NCBI RefSeq assembly: GCF_014651935.1
Contig: NZ_BMXV01000011.1
Span: 1-64,000 of the forward strand
Direction of reading: 5' to 3'
DNA: 64,000 bases
DNA from: Marinobacter zhanjiangensis
GTDB lineage: Bacteria > Pseudomonadota > Gammaproteobacteria > Pseudomonadales > Oleiphilaceae
In this document: one piece after another, positions 34,853 through 43,366 of the stretch
Position numbering within the stretch: the first letter of the stretch is position 1
How the letters are laid out: every line of letters starts with the position of its first letter
Position numbers and translations under genes: made by a program
The notes under the pieces: generated by a model
Databases searched by the model: none
The model's input: the letters and a program-made list of their open reading frames with translations, nothing else
Told to the model about the DNA's origin: nothing

Positions 34853-37634
34853 AACTGATACCGCCACCCTGAGCCCCGCGCTTTCCATATCCGGGGCCAG
34901 CTGCCAGGGTTGTGCCAAAAAGATCCGCACGGCCCTGGAACCCCTGACCGGCAGTACGGAACAGGTCGAGGTGGACCTGGAGCACCAGACCGTGGCCTTG
35001 CCTGACGGCATTGATCTCGACGACGCTGCCAAACGGGTGACTGAAGCGGGCTATCCCGCGGAACCGCTCTGGAAGCCGGCCCTGTCCATTTCCGGGGCCA
35101 CCTGCCAGGGCTGCGCCCGCAAGATCCGCCAGGCCCTCGAGCCCCTCACGGGCGACGAAGGTCACGCTCACGTGGATCTCGAACAGCAGACCGTCTGGCT
35201 TTTTCCGGATGTTGACCGTGAGCAGGCCGCAGAACGGGTTACCGAGACCGGCTACCCGGCCCGGCCACTGGACGAGGATTCAGATACTCCAGCCCCTCCG
35301 AAAACCCAAAGCGACCAGTCCGAAACGCCGACTCAGGCGCCGGAGGGTGACCAAGCCCCGGAACCGTCAGCATCCGCCGGCAATACCGATGACGACCAGA
35401 TCCAGCTTGCGGTCACCGGCGCCACCTGCGCCTCCTGTGTCGCCACCATCGAAAAGGCCCTGATGTCCGTGAACGGCGTGACCAGCGCCCACATGAACCT
35501 GGCGGACAATACCGCCACGGCAACCGGTGACGCCGACCCGCAAGCCCTGGTGCAGGCGGTGGAGAGCTCTGGCTACGGCGCCAGTGTCATCGAGGACCCG
35601 GACGCGGCCGATGAGCAGAAACAGGCACAGGACCGCAAGCAGTACCGCAACATGCTGATCAAGATGGCCGTCAGCCTGTCGCTGGGTATCGGCCTGATGG
35701 CCTATGGCATGGGCTTTGGCTCGATGATGGTCAGCGAGGCCAACCAGGTTACCTGGATCGGTCTGGGCATTCTCACCATCGCCGTCATGGCACTCACCGG
35801 TGGGCACTTCTTTACCGGGGCTGCCAAGGCCTTCCGCCACCACAATGCCAATATGGACACCCTGATTGCCCTGGGTACCGGCACCGCCTGGATCTATTCC
35901 ATGGTGGTTTCCCTGTTTCCGGACGTTTTCCCGGACATGGCCCGGCACGTCTATTACGAAGCGTCCGCCATGATCATCGGCCTGATCAACCTGGGGCAGG
36001 CGCTGGAGCTGCGCGCCAAGGGCAAGACGTCCGAGGCCGTACGCCGCCTGCTGGACCTGCGGGCGAAGACGGCCCGGGTCATCCGCGACGGGGAAGAACA
36101 GGATATCCCGGTGGAACAGGTGCGCAAGGGCGACCATATCCGGGTGCGCCCGGGCGAGAAGCTGCCGGTCGATGGTTTCCTTGTGGAAGGAACTACCCGC
36201 ATCGACGAGAGCATGCTTACCGGCGAACCCATGCCCGTGAGCAAGGCGGACGGCGACGAGGTATCCGCCGGCACCCTCAACACCCATGGCTCCATCGTCT
36301 ATGAGGCCACCCGCGTCGGCAGCGAGACAGCACTGGCGCAGATCATCCGGCTGGTGAAAAAGGCGCAGGGCTCGAAACCGGCCATTGGTCGCCTGGCGGA
36401 CAAGATCTCGGCGGTATTTGTGCCCACGGTGATGCTGATTGCCGTGGTGACCGCCCTGGTCTGGTTTAACGTGGGCCCCGACCCCCGGGTGGTCCACATG
36501 ATGGTGGCCGCCACCACCGTGCTGATCATCGCCTGCCCCTGTGCCCTGGGCCTGGCGACCCCCATGTCGGTGATCGTGGGCGTGGGCAAGGCGGCGGAAC
36601 ATGGCGCCCTCATTCGCCAGGGGGACGCCCTGCAGACCGCCGGAAAGCTGGACCTGGTGATCCTGGACAAGACCGGCACCATTACCGAGGGCCACCCGGC
36701 CGTGACTCATGTAAAGGCCGCTGAGGGAGATGAGGCCGAGGTGCTGGCCCTCGCGGCGGGGCTGGAGCAACACTCGGAACATCCCCTGGCCGAGGCCATC
36801 CTTGCCCGGGCCAAAGAGGATGGGGAGCCGAAGCGTTCCGTCACCGGCTTTGAGGCGCTTAACGGCAAGGGCGTACAGGGCGACCTGGACGGCGAGCCCC
36901 TGCGACTGGGCAACCGCCGCTGGCTGGAAGGGGAAGGCGTCGACCTGTCCGCCCTGGACGAGGCCGCCGACACCATCACCAGCGAAGCCGGAACGCCGCT
37001 GTTTCTGGCCCGGGGCAATCAGGCTCTGGGTGTCATCGGGGTGGCTGACGCCATCAAGGAAGACTCGGAAGTGGCCATTCGCCGCCTTCATGATGCCGGC
37101 ATCCGGGTGATGATGGTGACCGGTGATGTGCAGGCCACCGCCGAGGCCATTGCCCGCAAGGCCGGAATCGACGATATCCGGGCGGAAGTGCTGCCGGAGG
37201 ACAAGGCGGACATTGTCGAGGAAATGCGACGCAAGGGTCATACCGTGGCCATGGTGGGCGACGGCATCAATGACGCGCCGGCCCTGGCCGCGGCGGATGT
37301 GGGCTTTGCCATTGGCACCGGCACCGATGTCGCCATCGAGAGTGCCGCCATCACCCTGATGCGGGGATCCCTGCACGGGGTGGCCGATGCCATCCAGATC
37401 TCACGGGCCACCATTCGCAATATCCACCAGAATCTGTTCGGCGCCTTTATCTACAACACCCTGGGCATTCCCATCGCCGCCGGGGTGCTCTACCCGGCCT
37501 GGGGAATGCTGATGAGCCCGATTCTGGCCGGGGCAGCCATGTCCCTGTCGTCGGTTACAGTGGTGACCAACGCCAACCGATTGAGGTTCTTCAAACCCGG
37601 TCACAAAAGCGCATCACAGGAGGGGAACGGATGA
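34845..37634 (+). CDS. copA: Cu+-exporting P1B-type ATPase CopA
   Basis: 929 residues. Three N-terminal metal-binding domains: the first two have the rare Cys-Gln-Gly-Cys (20/23 and 87/90), the third Cys-Ala-Ser-Cys (195/198). Then the transmembrane CPC (564-566), phosphorylated Asp608 in DKTGT, HPLAEAI and GDGINDAPAL. TM7 YN (IYNTLG) and TM8 MSLSS define the P1B-1 monovalent copper class. It exports Cu+ across the inner membrane. The duplicated CQGC domains are unusual and look like a tandem duplication. Confidence 0.93.
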   Translation: MAETDTATLSPALSISGASCQGCAKKIRTALEPLTGSTEQVEVDLEHQTVALPDGIDLDDAAKRVTEAGYPAEPLWKPALSISGATCQGCARKIRQALEPLTGDEGHAHVDLEQQTVWLFPDVDREQAAERVTETGYPARPLDEDSDTPAPPKTQSDQSETPTQAPEGDQAPEPSASAGNTDDDQIQLAVTGATCASCVATIEKALMSVNGVTSAHMNLADNTATATGDADPQALVQAVESSGYGASVIEDPDAADEQKQAQDRKQYRNMLIKMAVSLSLGIGLMAYGMGFGSMMVSEANQVTWIGLGILTIAVMALTGGHFFTGAAKAFRHHNANMDTLIALGTGTAWIYSMVVSLFPDVFPDMARHVYYEASAMIIGLINLGQALELRAKGKTSEAVRRLLDLRAKTARVIRDGEEQDIPVEQVRKGDHIRVRPGEKLPVDGFLVEGTTRIDESMLTGEPMPVSKADGDEVSAGTLNTHGSIVYEATRVGSETALAQIIRLVKKAQGSKPAIGRLADKISAVFVPTVMLIAVVTALVWFNVGPDPRVVHMMVAATTVLIIACPCALGLATPMSVIVGVGKAAEHGALIRQGDALQTAGKLDLVILDKTGTITEGHPAVTHVKAAEGDEAEVLALAAGLEQHSEHPLAEAILARAKEDGEPKRSVTGFEALNGKGVQGDLDGEPLRLGNRRWLEGEGVDLSALDEAADTITSEAGTPLFLARGNQALGVIGVADAIKEDSEVAIRRLHDAGIRVMMVTGDVQATAEAIARKAGIDDIRAEVLPEDKADIVEEMRRKGHTVAMVGDGINDAPALAAADVGFAIGTGTDVAIESAAITLMRGSLHGVADAIQISRATIRNIHQNLFGAFIYNTLGIPIAAGVLYPAWGMLMSPILAGAAMSLSSVTVVTNANRLRFFKPGHKSASQEGNG

Positions 37635-37741
37635 CAACAGTACTGGTCAACCTTGCAGGACTTGGACTAATGGTTGCTATCGTCTGGTGGTTCTGGCTAT
37701 CCGGCAACGGCACTTCCGACCAACAACACAATCACCACTGA
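37631..37741 (+). CDS. 36-residue membrane peptide with His-rich tail
   Basis: A very short gene overlapping the copA stop by 4 bp (ATGA). One hydrophobic helix (NLAGLGLMVAIVWWFWL) is followed by a short tail ending His-Asn-His-His. The stop-start overlap and the tail suggest a copper-handling accessory of CopA, but no family is recognised with certainty. It resembles the size and layout of small CcoS-like or metal-ATPase companion peptides. Confidence 0.55.
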   Translation: MTTVLVNLAGLGLMVAIVWWFWLSGNGTSDQQHNHH

Positions 37742-37751
37742 GGAACACAAC

Positions 37752-38198
37752 ATGAAAAAACTGACCATGGCCCTGGGCCTCGCCGTCTCCCTGACCGCCG
37801 GTCAGACGGCCTGGGCGGAAGATGACCTGACCATGAAGGTCTACAAATCACCCAGCTGCGGCTGCTGCGGTGACTGGGTGGACCACATGGAAGAGAACGG
37901 TTTCGAGGTGGACGTGACTGACACCAATAACATGAACCAGGTGAAGATGGACGCCGGTCTGAACCCGCAACTGGCCAGCTGTCACACCGCCTTTGTCGGT
38001 GACTACGTGATCGAGGGCCATGTGCCCGCCGCCGACGTCCGGCGTCTGATGGAAGAGCAGCCCAACGCCCATGGCCTGAGCGCTCCCGGCATGCCCATGG
38101 GCTCGCCGGGGATGGACATCGGCGACCGCAAGGACCACTACCAGGTGCTGCTGTTCAATGAAGCCGGTCAGACCCGGGTGTTTGCAGAGCACAACTGA
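37752..38198 (+). CDS. DUF411 periplasmic metal-binding protein
   Basis: 148 residues with a signal peptide (about 1-22, ending AWA) and the DUF411 Ser-Cys-Gly-Cys-Cys-Gly metal motif (SCGCCGDW), then a Cys-His pair (ASCHTAFV). DUF411 proteins are linked to copper resistance. The C-terminal region is Met-rich (GMPMGSPGMD), which fits copper binding. It follows the small peptide by 10 bp with AGGA before the ATG, and probably chelates periplasmic Cu+ released by CopA. Confidence 0.85.
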   Translation: MKKLTMALGLAVSLTAGQTAWAEDDLTMKVYKSPSCGCCGDWVDHMEENGFEVDVTDTNNMNQVKMDAGLNPQLASCHTAFVGDYVIEGHVPAADVRRLMEEQPNAHGLSAPGMPMGSPGMDIGDRKDHYQVLLFNEAGQTRVFAEHN

Positions 38199-38239
38199 TC
38201 GCCCGGCCCATTATCAGCCGGTAGCGGAGGATGAGCGGC

Positions 38240-38266
38240 ACCCGGCACCCGTCAGCGGTGCCGGGT
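38240..38266. terminator. 9-bp stem hairpin after the copper module
   Basis: ACCCGGCAC pairs perfectly with GTGCCGGGT around a 9-nt loop. There is no T-run on the plus side, so it is a strong hairpin, perhaps an mRNA 3' end stabiliser or a weak terminator. Confidence 0.4.
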
Positions 38267-38402
38267 CGGAGTGCGATACGTGGCAGGCGAGGAAAACAGC
38301 GACTACGATTTGACCAGGGAGTGGTTTATGATCTCCCTGTGGCCCGTCTGATCACTTCCCTGAACTGACCGGGTGCTTCGTCCAATCCGCAAGGAAACCG
38401 CC

Positions 38403-40124
38403 TTGAGCCTCAAGACACGCATTCTGGGCCTCGTCTCTGCACTTATTCTGGTGGCCTCACTGGCTACCTGGCTGTCATACCGGGCCTTGTCCGAGGACAT
38501 CATCGAGCGCTGGGGCCAGCAGGTGGCGGAGATCCAGGTCCGTTATGACAGCGCCCGGCTGTTGCAGTCACTGGAACGGGAGATCGGCCTGGCCCGCCAG
38601 ATGGCGGACTCCTCCACACTGATCGAGTGGGCCCGGTCACCCGTCGACCCGGCACTGGAAGCCGCGGCCATCCGCCAGATGGAGAGCTTCCGCGACAATT
38701 TCCGCGATAACAGCTATTTCGTTGCCCTGCGCGAGAATGGCCACTACTACTTCAACAATACCGCCAATGAATTTGCCGGCGACCAATTCCGCTACGTGCT
38801 GGACCCGCAGGATCCGGATGATGCCTGGTTCTACCAGCTGATCGAGGAGGGCCGCGACTTCCACCTGAACGTCAACCCGGACACCGAACTGGGCGTCACC
38901 AAGCTCTGGATTGACGTACTTATGCGCGGGCCCGATGACGAAATACTGGGCATGGTGGGCACCGGGCTGGAGCTGGACAGCTTTCTGCAGGACATCGTGG
39001 ACATCAACCAGGAGGGTATTACCACCCTGTTCGTGGACTACAACGGCGCCATCCAGCTCTACCGGGACCGCAACTACATCGACTTTGCCAGCATCATCAA
39101 ACCCGAGGGTCAGAAGAACACCGTCGACCTGCTGTTCGATAAACCGGACGACCAGAAAAAGGTACTGGGCATGCTGCAGATGCTCAAGAACAGCGGCGGC
39201 GAGGAGGGCAAGGTAGCCAGCAGCTTCGTCACCGTGGACGGTCGCAAGCACCTGGCCGGCGTAGCCTACCTGCCCGCCATCGGCTGGTTCGAAATCACCC
39301 TGCTGGATCTTCAGACACTGCTACCGGTCAGCTACCTGTGGCCACTGGTGGGCGTTTTTCTGGCCACTTTGCTGGTCACCCTGCTGCTGTTCCACCTGTT
39401 GATCAGCCGCCGGGTGCTTGGCCCGGTCATGGCGCTGGAGGAGGCCGTCAAGCGGGTCCGGGAGGGCAACTTCCGGCTGCCGCCACTGCCCAAACCCGAT
39501 AATGAGATCGGTCACCTGAGCAGTCATTTCGAGGAAATGACCGCCACCCTGAAAGACTCCACCGAGAACCTTCAGGGACAGGTGGACGAACGCACCCGTG
39601 AACTGCACCGGCTGGCACGCAGGGATCCGCTGACCGACCTGGGTAACCGCCGCGCCCTGGATGAACTGTTTGCCAGCGAGATTGAACGGGCCCACCGTCA
39701 GGGCACCGGCTTTGGTGTGCTGTGGCTGGACATTGATCACTTCAAGACCATCAACGACGAGCAGGGCCACCAGAGCGGCGATGCCATTCTCTGCGACGTG
39801 GCCCACTGGCTGCGGGCGAGCCTGCGCCCCTATGACCAGGCCGGGCGGTGGGGCGGCGACGAGTTTGTGGTAATCCTGTCACCCTGCGACAGCCATACCC
39901 TGAACCACATCGGCCAGCGTATTCGCAGCCACGTGGAAACCCAGAGCAGCGCCATGGGCATGCCGGTTACCATCAGTGTCGGCGGTCACCTGGCGAGACC
40001 CGGGGAAACCCTGGACGAGATCCTGAAGCAGGCGGACACGGCCCTGTACCGGGCCAAGCAGAGTGGTCGCAACCGGCTGGTCACCAGTGACCAGGATGAG
40101 CGGGACACCGAAACCACCGACTGA
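38403..40124 (+). CDS. dCache-HAMP diguanylate cyclase
   Basis: About 573 residues. Membrane helix near 5-25, a double-Cache-like periplasmic region (about 30-300), second helix (about 310-335), HAMP (LGPVMALEEAVKRVREGNF) and a GGDEF domain with intact GGDEF at 484-488 and the RxGD-free active loop. It makes c-di-GMP. The start is uncertain: TTG 38403 has AAGGAA 7 bp before, while GTG 38373 would add 10 residues. Convergent with the AgmX/TonB-like gene, 20 bp away. Confidence 0.85.
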   Translation: MSLKTRILGLVSALILVASLATWLSYRALSEDIIERWGQQVAEIQVRYDSARLLQSLEREIGLARQMADSSTLIEWARSPVDPALEAAAIRQMESFRDNFRDNSYFVALRENGHYYFNNTANEFAGDQFRYVLDPQDPDDAWFYQLIEEGRDFHLNVNPDTELGVTKLWIDVLMRGPDDEILGMVGTGLELDSFLQDIVDINQEGITTLFVDYNGAIQLYRDRNYIDFASIIKPEGQKNTVDLLFDKPDDQKKVLGMLQMLKNSGGEEGKVASSFVTVDGRKHLAGVAYLPAIGWFEITLLDLQTLLPVSYLWPLVGVFLATLLVTLLLFHLLISRRVLGPVMALEEAVKRVREGNFRLPPLPKPDNEIGHLSSHFEEMTATLKDSTENLQGQVDERTRELHRLARRDPLTDLGNRRALDELFASEIERAHRQGTGFGVLWLDIDHFKTINDEQGHQSGDAILCDVAHWLRASLRPYDQAGRWGGDEFVVILSPCDSHTLNHIGQRIRSHVETQSSAMGMPVTISVGGHLARPGETLDEILKQADTALYRAKQSGRNRLVTSDQDERDTETTD

Positions 40125-40144
40125 CCGGCGGTTTTCCCGGGCCC

Positions 40145-41194
40145 CTATCCCGGCAATAACTCGATAGGATAGCGGATGGTGGAACGTCCGGCCCCATCCT
40201 TCTCGCCGAAATTCACCAGTTGCAGGCGGGCACAGATTTTCGCTTCCAGGGTCGGCTGGCCGAGGGACGACTCTACCACCTTGCAACTGGATACAGCCCC
40301 GCTCTCCTCGATCACCAGCTCTGGCGTCACCGTGCCGCGCAGGGACGGGTTCCGGCGCAGTTCCCGATTGTAGATGCTGAACACCGCTGATTTGTTGGCG
40401 TCCATGGTCCGGCGCAGTTCCTCACGGCTCCGACTGACCTGCCGGCCGGGTTTGGGTGCCGGTTGCGCCTGCGGCGACGGTTCCGGCGAGGCGATCTCTC
40501 GCGGTGCCTCGACCTGCGCCTGCTGGCGCTCCTGCATTGCCACGTCCCGTGTCCGGGTCGACGCCTGGTGGTCTGACGTGCCCCGGGAACGGTCACGACT
40601 GGCCTGCCGGGCCACACGATCGGTGTTGGTCGCCGCCGGCTCGTCACTCCGCGCCCTCGGTCCCTGCAGCGAGGTGTTGCCGGAGCGCTCGCGCAGGGCC
40701 GACAGCTCACTGCTCATGGCCATGATGCCGGTATTGCGGGCGGTCTCCCGGGCCTGTTCCTCTTCCGTGGGCTGCGGGCTGGGGGGCTCCGGCTCGGGGG
40801 CGGCAGCAGTCTGCTCCGCCGGAGCGGGTTCCGGTTCTGGTTCGGGCTCTGGTTCGGGTTCCGGTTCTGGTTCGGGCTCTGGTTCGGGTGCCGGCTCAGG
40901 TTCGGGTTCCGGTTCTGGCGCCGGTTCGGGTTGTGGTGCTGGCTCCGGTGCTGCAATTGCCTGTGCGGGTTCCGGTTCCGGCTCTGGCTCTGGTTCAGGT
41001 TCCGGCTCCAGGATCAGCTCAGCCAGTTGGACCGGTTCTTCCTTCTCCTTCGGCGGCGGCTCGGAAACCGGCATGAATTCCAGTACCACAACCGCGACCA
41101 GGAACAGCGGCGCCAGTATCCAGCTGATGATCCGCAGGCGCCGGCGTTCACTGGCGCTCTTTTCCCAGGGCAGTCCGTAGCGGCGGGTCGCCAT
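40145..41194 (-). CDS. AgmX/PglI C-terminal, TonB-like protein with Glu-Pro spacer
   Basis: 349 residues. N-terminal membrane helix (about 22-40), a long (Glu-Pro)n spacer (63-78 and 85-128), a basic, Arg/Ser-rich middle (150-260), and a C-terminal domain (about 275-349) with IYNRELRRNPSLRGTVTPEL and SCKVVESS, the AgmX/PglI type seen in adventurous gliding motility and in TonB-like transducers. The rigid spacer should cross the periplasm. It sits directly after exbD, exbD and exbB, so it is the probable energised effector. It is last of the operon. Confidence 0.8.
   Translation of the reverse strand: MATRRYGLPWEKSASERRRLRIISWILAPLFLVAVVVLEFMPVSEPPPKEKEEPVQLAELILEPEPEPEPEPEPEPAQAIAAPEPAPQPEPAPEPEPEPEPAPEPEPEPEPEPEPEPEPEPEPAPAEQTAAAPEPEPPSPQPTEEEQARETARNTGIMAMSSELSALRERSGNTSLQGPRARSDEPAATNTDRVARQASRDRSRGTSDHQASTRTRDVAMQERQQAQVEAPREIASPEPSPQAQPAPKPGRQVSRSREELRRTMDANKSAVFSIYNRELRRNPSLRGTVTPELVIEESGAVSSCKVVESSLGQPTLEAKICARLQLVNFGEKDGAGRSTIRYPIELLPG
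40811..41008 (-). repeat. Glu-Pro dipeptide coding repeat
   Basis: A low-complexity tract in the TonB-like gene, seen on the plus strand as repeated GGTTCTGGTTCGGG/GGTTCCGGTTCTGG-type units. It encodes residues 63-128, mostly Glu-Pro with a few Ala/Gln breaks. The DNA units vary by third base, so it is more likely an old, expanded spacer than a fresh slippage tract. Its length may vary among strains. Confidence 0.85.
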
Positions 41195-41195
41195 A

Positions 41196-41723
41196 CTACA
41201 CGCCCTCCGGAGTCTTCCGGGTAACCGCCAGGGAGATGGCCGAATAGCCTGCTTCGGTGCAGGACGCCATCAGCTTGCGCAGTACCTGGTAAGGCAGCTC
41301 CTGGTCAGCCAGGATATTCACCGGCCAGCCGGGCGCGGCGCCGGATTCGCTCCGGGATACCGTCCCGGCCCCGGTTCTGCCTGGAACCTCTAACGCCGAC
41401 AATGCCTGGGTAAGCGCCGGCACCGCTGCCGTTTCCGTGGCGTCCAGTGCTGCCCGAGTTGCGATGAGCTGGCCGTTAAGAAACACGTTATGCTCGGTGA
41501 CGACCAGATTCGGGGCATCCTCCGGCACTTGCTGAGACGTGGATTCCGGCAGCACGATCCCGGGGTTGTCACTGATCAGCTGGTTGTCCGCCGAGGAATT
41601 CACCATCAGGAAGAACACCAGGATGGTGAAGATATCCATCAGCGACACCAGGTTCAGCTTGCCCTGGGTTTTGGTGCGGCGATGATGACGCCTGAGCCGG
41701 CGCGCCCTTGGCGATTCCTTCAC
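41196..41723 (-). CDS. ExbD-type biopolymer transport protein (Asp present)
   Basis: 175 residues. A basic N terminus, one membrane helix (about 24-42) with the proton-path Asp30 (LVSLMDIFTILVFFL, equivalent to Asp25 of E. coli ExbD), and a periplasmic domain with PVNILADQELPYQVLRKLM. It forms the stator with ExbB and the second ExbD. Start is GTG 41723, overlapping the upstream exbD stop by 4 bp; only 1 bp separates its stop from the TonB-like start. Confidence 0.88.
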   Translation of the reverse strand: MKESPRARRLRRHHRRTKTQGKLNLVSLMDIFTILVFFLMVNSSADNQLISDNPGIVLPESTSQQVPEDAPNLVVTEHNVFLNGQLIATRAALDATETAAVPALTQALSALEVPGRTGAGTVSRSESGAAPGWPVNILADQELPYQVLRKLMASCTEAGYSAISLAVTRKTPEGV

Positions 41724-42241
41724 GGTGCCTCCTCCCCTGACCGGCTGCCCGGCGCATCACCCACGGAAATGTTGGGGAACAACTTCACCTCCACCAGGCT
41801 GGTCACCTCCACGGCGTGGAACGACCGCACCGTGTCCATTACGGCAATCAGGGTCTGGTAGTGGGTGTCCGGGCTGGCCTTGACGGTAATGTCCTCCTGT
41901 TCCGGCCAGCGCTTCTTCAGTTGCTTCATGACCTGTTGCAGCTGGTCGTAGTCCGGCGTCGTTTCCTCCCCGTCCTCCCCGCTTACCGGTGGAATGTCGC
42001 GCAACACATGGCCGTCGCTATCGGTGACGGTCATCTGCCGGCCGGTAACGATCACTACCGGTCGCACCACCTGTTCCTCGGCGGCGACACCGGAACTGCG
42101 GGGAAAGTTGAGCTCGATAATGGTGGTGCGGGCAAAAACGACGCTCATCAGCAGCACCGGAACCAGCACGATCATCAGGTTCAGGAACGGGGTAACGTCC
42201 AGATCCGCTTCACTTGTCAGCCGGCGATGTCTGCGCCTCAT
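41720..42241 (-). CDS. ExbD-type protein with Asn in place of the proton-path Asp
   Basis: 173 residues with the ExbD layout: basic N terminus, DLDVTPFLNLMIVLVPVLLM helix and a periplasmic domain. Aligned to E. coli ExbD (NVTPFIDVM), the essential Asp25 position is Asn21 (codon AAC at 42181-42179). The surrounding motif is well kept, so the change is specific. In heterodimeric ExbD stators one subunit might be proton-inactive. It overlaps the next exbD by 4 bp. Confidence 0.85.
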   Translation of the reverse strand: MRRRHRRLTSEADLDVTPFLNLMIVLVPVLLMSVVFARTTIIELNFPRSSGVAAEEQVVRPVVIVTGRQMTVTDSDGHVLRDIPPVSGEDGEETTPDYDQLQQVMKQLKKRWPEQEDITVKASPDTHYQTLIAVMDTVRSFHAVEVTSLVEVKLFPNISVGDAPGSRSGEEAP

Positions 42242-42275
42242 GGCCTTCTCCTGACGGGTAACATCCGTGTCACTC

Positions 42276-42977
42276 TCAGCTGGAACGGGAGCCGGCGGTA
42301 TTCGGCTGGGGGCTGCGCGGCGGTGCAGAAACGGGGGCCGCAGCCGGGTTGTTGGCGTCGCTGATCAGGTTGAGCACCTTGATGCCGGCCATTTCAAAGC
42401 TGTCCACGATCTCGTTGGTCTTGGTCTGCAGCAACGCATGGATCAACAGCAGTGGAATGGCGGCAATCAGGCCGAACGCGGTGGTGCTCATGGCCAGGGA
42501 AATACTGCTGGAGAGCATCGCCTGGCGATTGCCGGCGGCTTCTTCGCCACCCAGGGCGGTAAAGGCATCAATGAGACCGAAAATAGTGCCCAGAAGACCC
42601 AACAGAGTCGCCACATTGGCAAGGGTGGCCAGGTACTGGGTGCGTTTCTCCAGCCGGGGCATGACTTCCAGCAGCCCTTCCTCCATGGCGTACTCGATAT
42701 CCTCCCGCGGCTGTTTGCGGGCCATGCGCAGCAGGCCGGCGCCAATCATGGTGGCCATGGCACTGCCGGAATCCCGGGCGTAATTGAGAGCGCCCTTGAG
42801 GTCCTTGCGGTGCAGCATCTCGTGCAGCTTGCGGAAATCCCGCCGGTTCACATGCTTCTGAGTGGTCAGATACAGCCACCGCTCTACCGAGACAATCAGC
42901 CCGATCAGCAGCACCACGGCAATAACGACCATGAAGGGGCCGCCGTCCTGGAAGAAGCCAGCAAAGGATTCGATCAT
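42276..42977 (-). CDS. MotA/TolQ/ExbB proton channel protein
   Basis: 233 residues. Three predicted membrane segments: near 15-35, and two after about 110 including ANVATLLGLLGTIFGLIDAF, the MotA/TolQ/ExbB signature. A cytoplasmic basic region (30-105) lies between. A Pro/Ser-rich tail ends the protein. With the two ExbDs downstream it forms a proton-driven stator. Inner membrane. Confidence 0.9.
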   Translation of the reverse strand: MIESFAGFFQDGGPFMVVIAVVLLIGLIVSVERWLYLTTQKHVNRRDFRKLHEMLHRKDLKGALNYARDSGSAMATMIGAGLLRMARKQPREDIEYAMEEGLLEVMPRLEKRTQYLATLANVATLLGLLGTIFGLIDAFTALGGEEAAGNRQAMLSSSISLAMSTTAFGLIAAIPLLLIHALLQTKTNEIVDSFEMAGIKVLNLISDANNPAAAPVSAPPRSPQPNTAGSRSS

Positions 42978-42983
42978 GGTGGG

Positions 42984-43358
42984 TTACTCCTGGGTGTCCT
43001 GTGATCGTTGGTCTGATGTCAGTTCTGGTTGAGTCTGGTGGTAGCGCAGTCGCCGCCGGAAGTCTTCCCGTTCCTGCAGCGCCGGGGCCTGCCCGGTCAT
43101 CAGGCGACGTTCCATGGGGGCCGGGCCCTTACTGGCAACCGGTTGCCAGGGCACCAGGTAGAGCACGGTGGGCAGCTCCTGTTCTCCCTGGATGCGGGTA
43201 CCTTCAATGGTCACTACCTGGTCCTGATTACCGTTTCCCTGGCCGAAGGCGGGCGCGGCAACCAGCACCGTCAATGACAGCAAGGTTAACGACAACCGCC
43301 ACCGCTGACTGTGCCGGGTTTCCCGCTTTTGTGTTCTGAAGCTGGTCATGTCACTCAT
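42984..43358 (-). CDS. Small exported protein of the ExbB/TPR cluster
   Basis: 124 residues, unrecognised function. A basic N terminus and membrane/signal segment (about 18-36, ending APAFGQG), then a conserved-looking VTIEGTRIQGEQELPTVLYL stretch and a charged, Gln/Arg-rich C terminus. It has been seen near ExbB/TPR clusters in other marine gammaproteobacteria (from memory). I chose the ATG at 43358; a longer frame to 43397 overlaps the upstream TPR gene. The 6-bp gap to exbB implies co-translation. Confidence 0.6.
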   Translation of the reverse strand: MSDMTSFRTQKRETRHSQRWRLSLTLLSLTVLVAAPAFGQGNGNQDQVVTIEGTRIQGEQELPTVLYLVPWQPVASKGPAPMERRLMTGQAPALQEREDFRRRLRYHQTQPELTSDQRSQDTQE

Positions 43359-43366
43359 AATGGCTG

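Noticed and set aside
40811..41008. Repeat array that might be a CRISPR or VNTR
   Set aside because: Units are 6-14 bp, directly adjacent, inside a coding frame and without unique spacers, so it is a Glu-Pro coding repeat.
40374..41180. A Ser/Gly-rich frame opposite the TonB-like gene
   Set aside because: It is the mirror of the Glu-Pro repeat (Gly-Ser) and lacks any start signal or domain.
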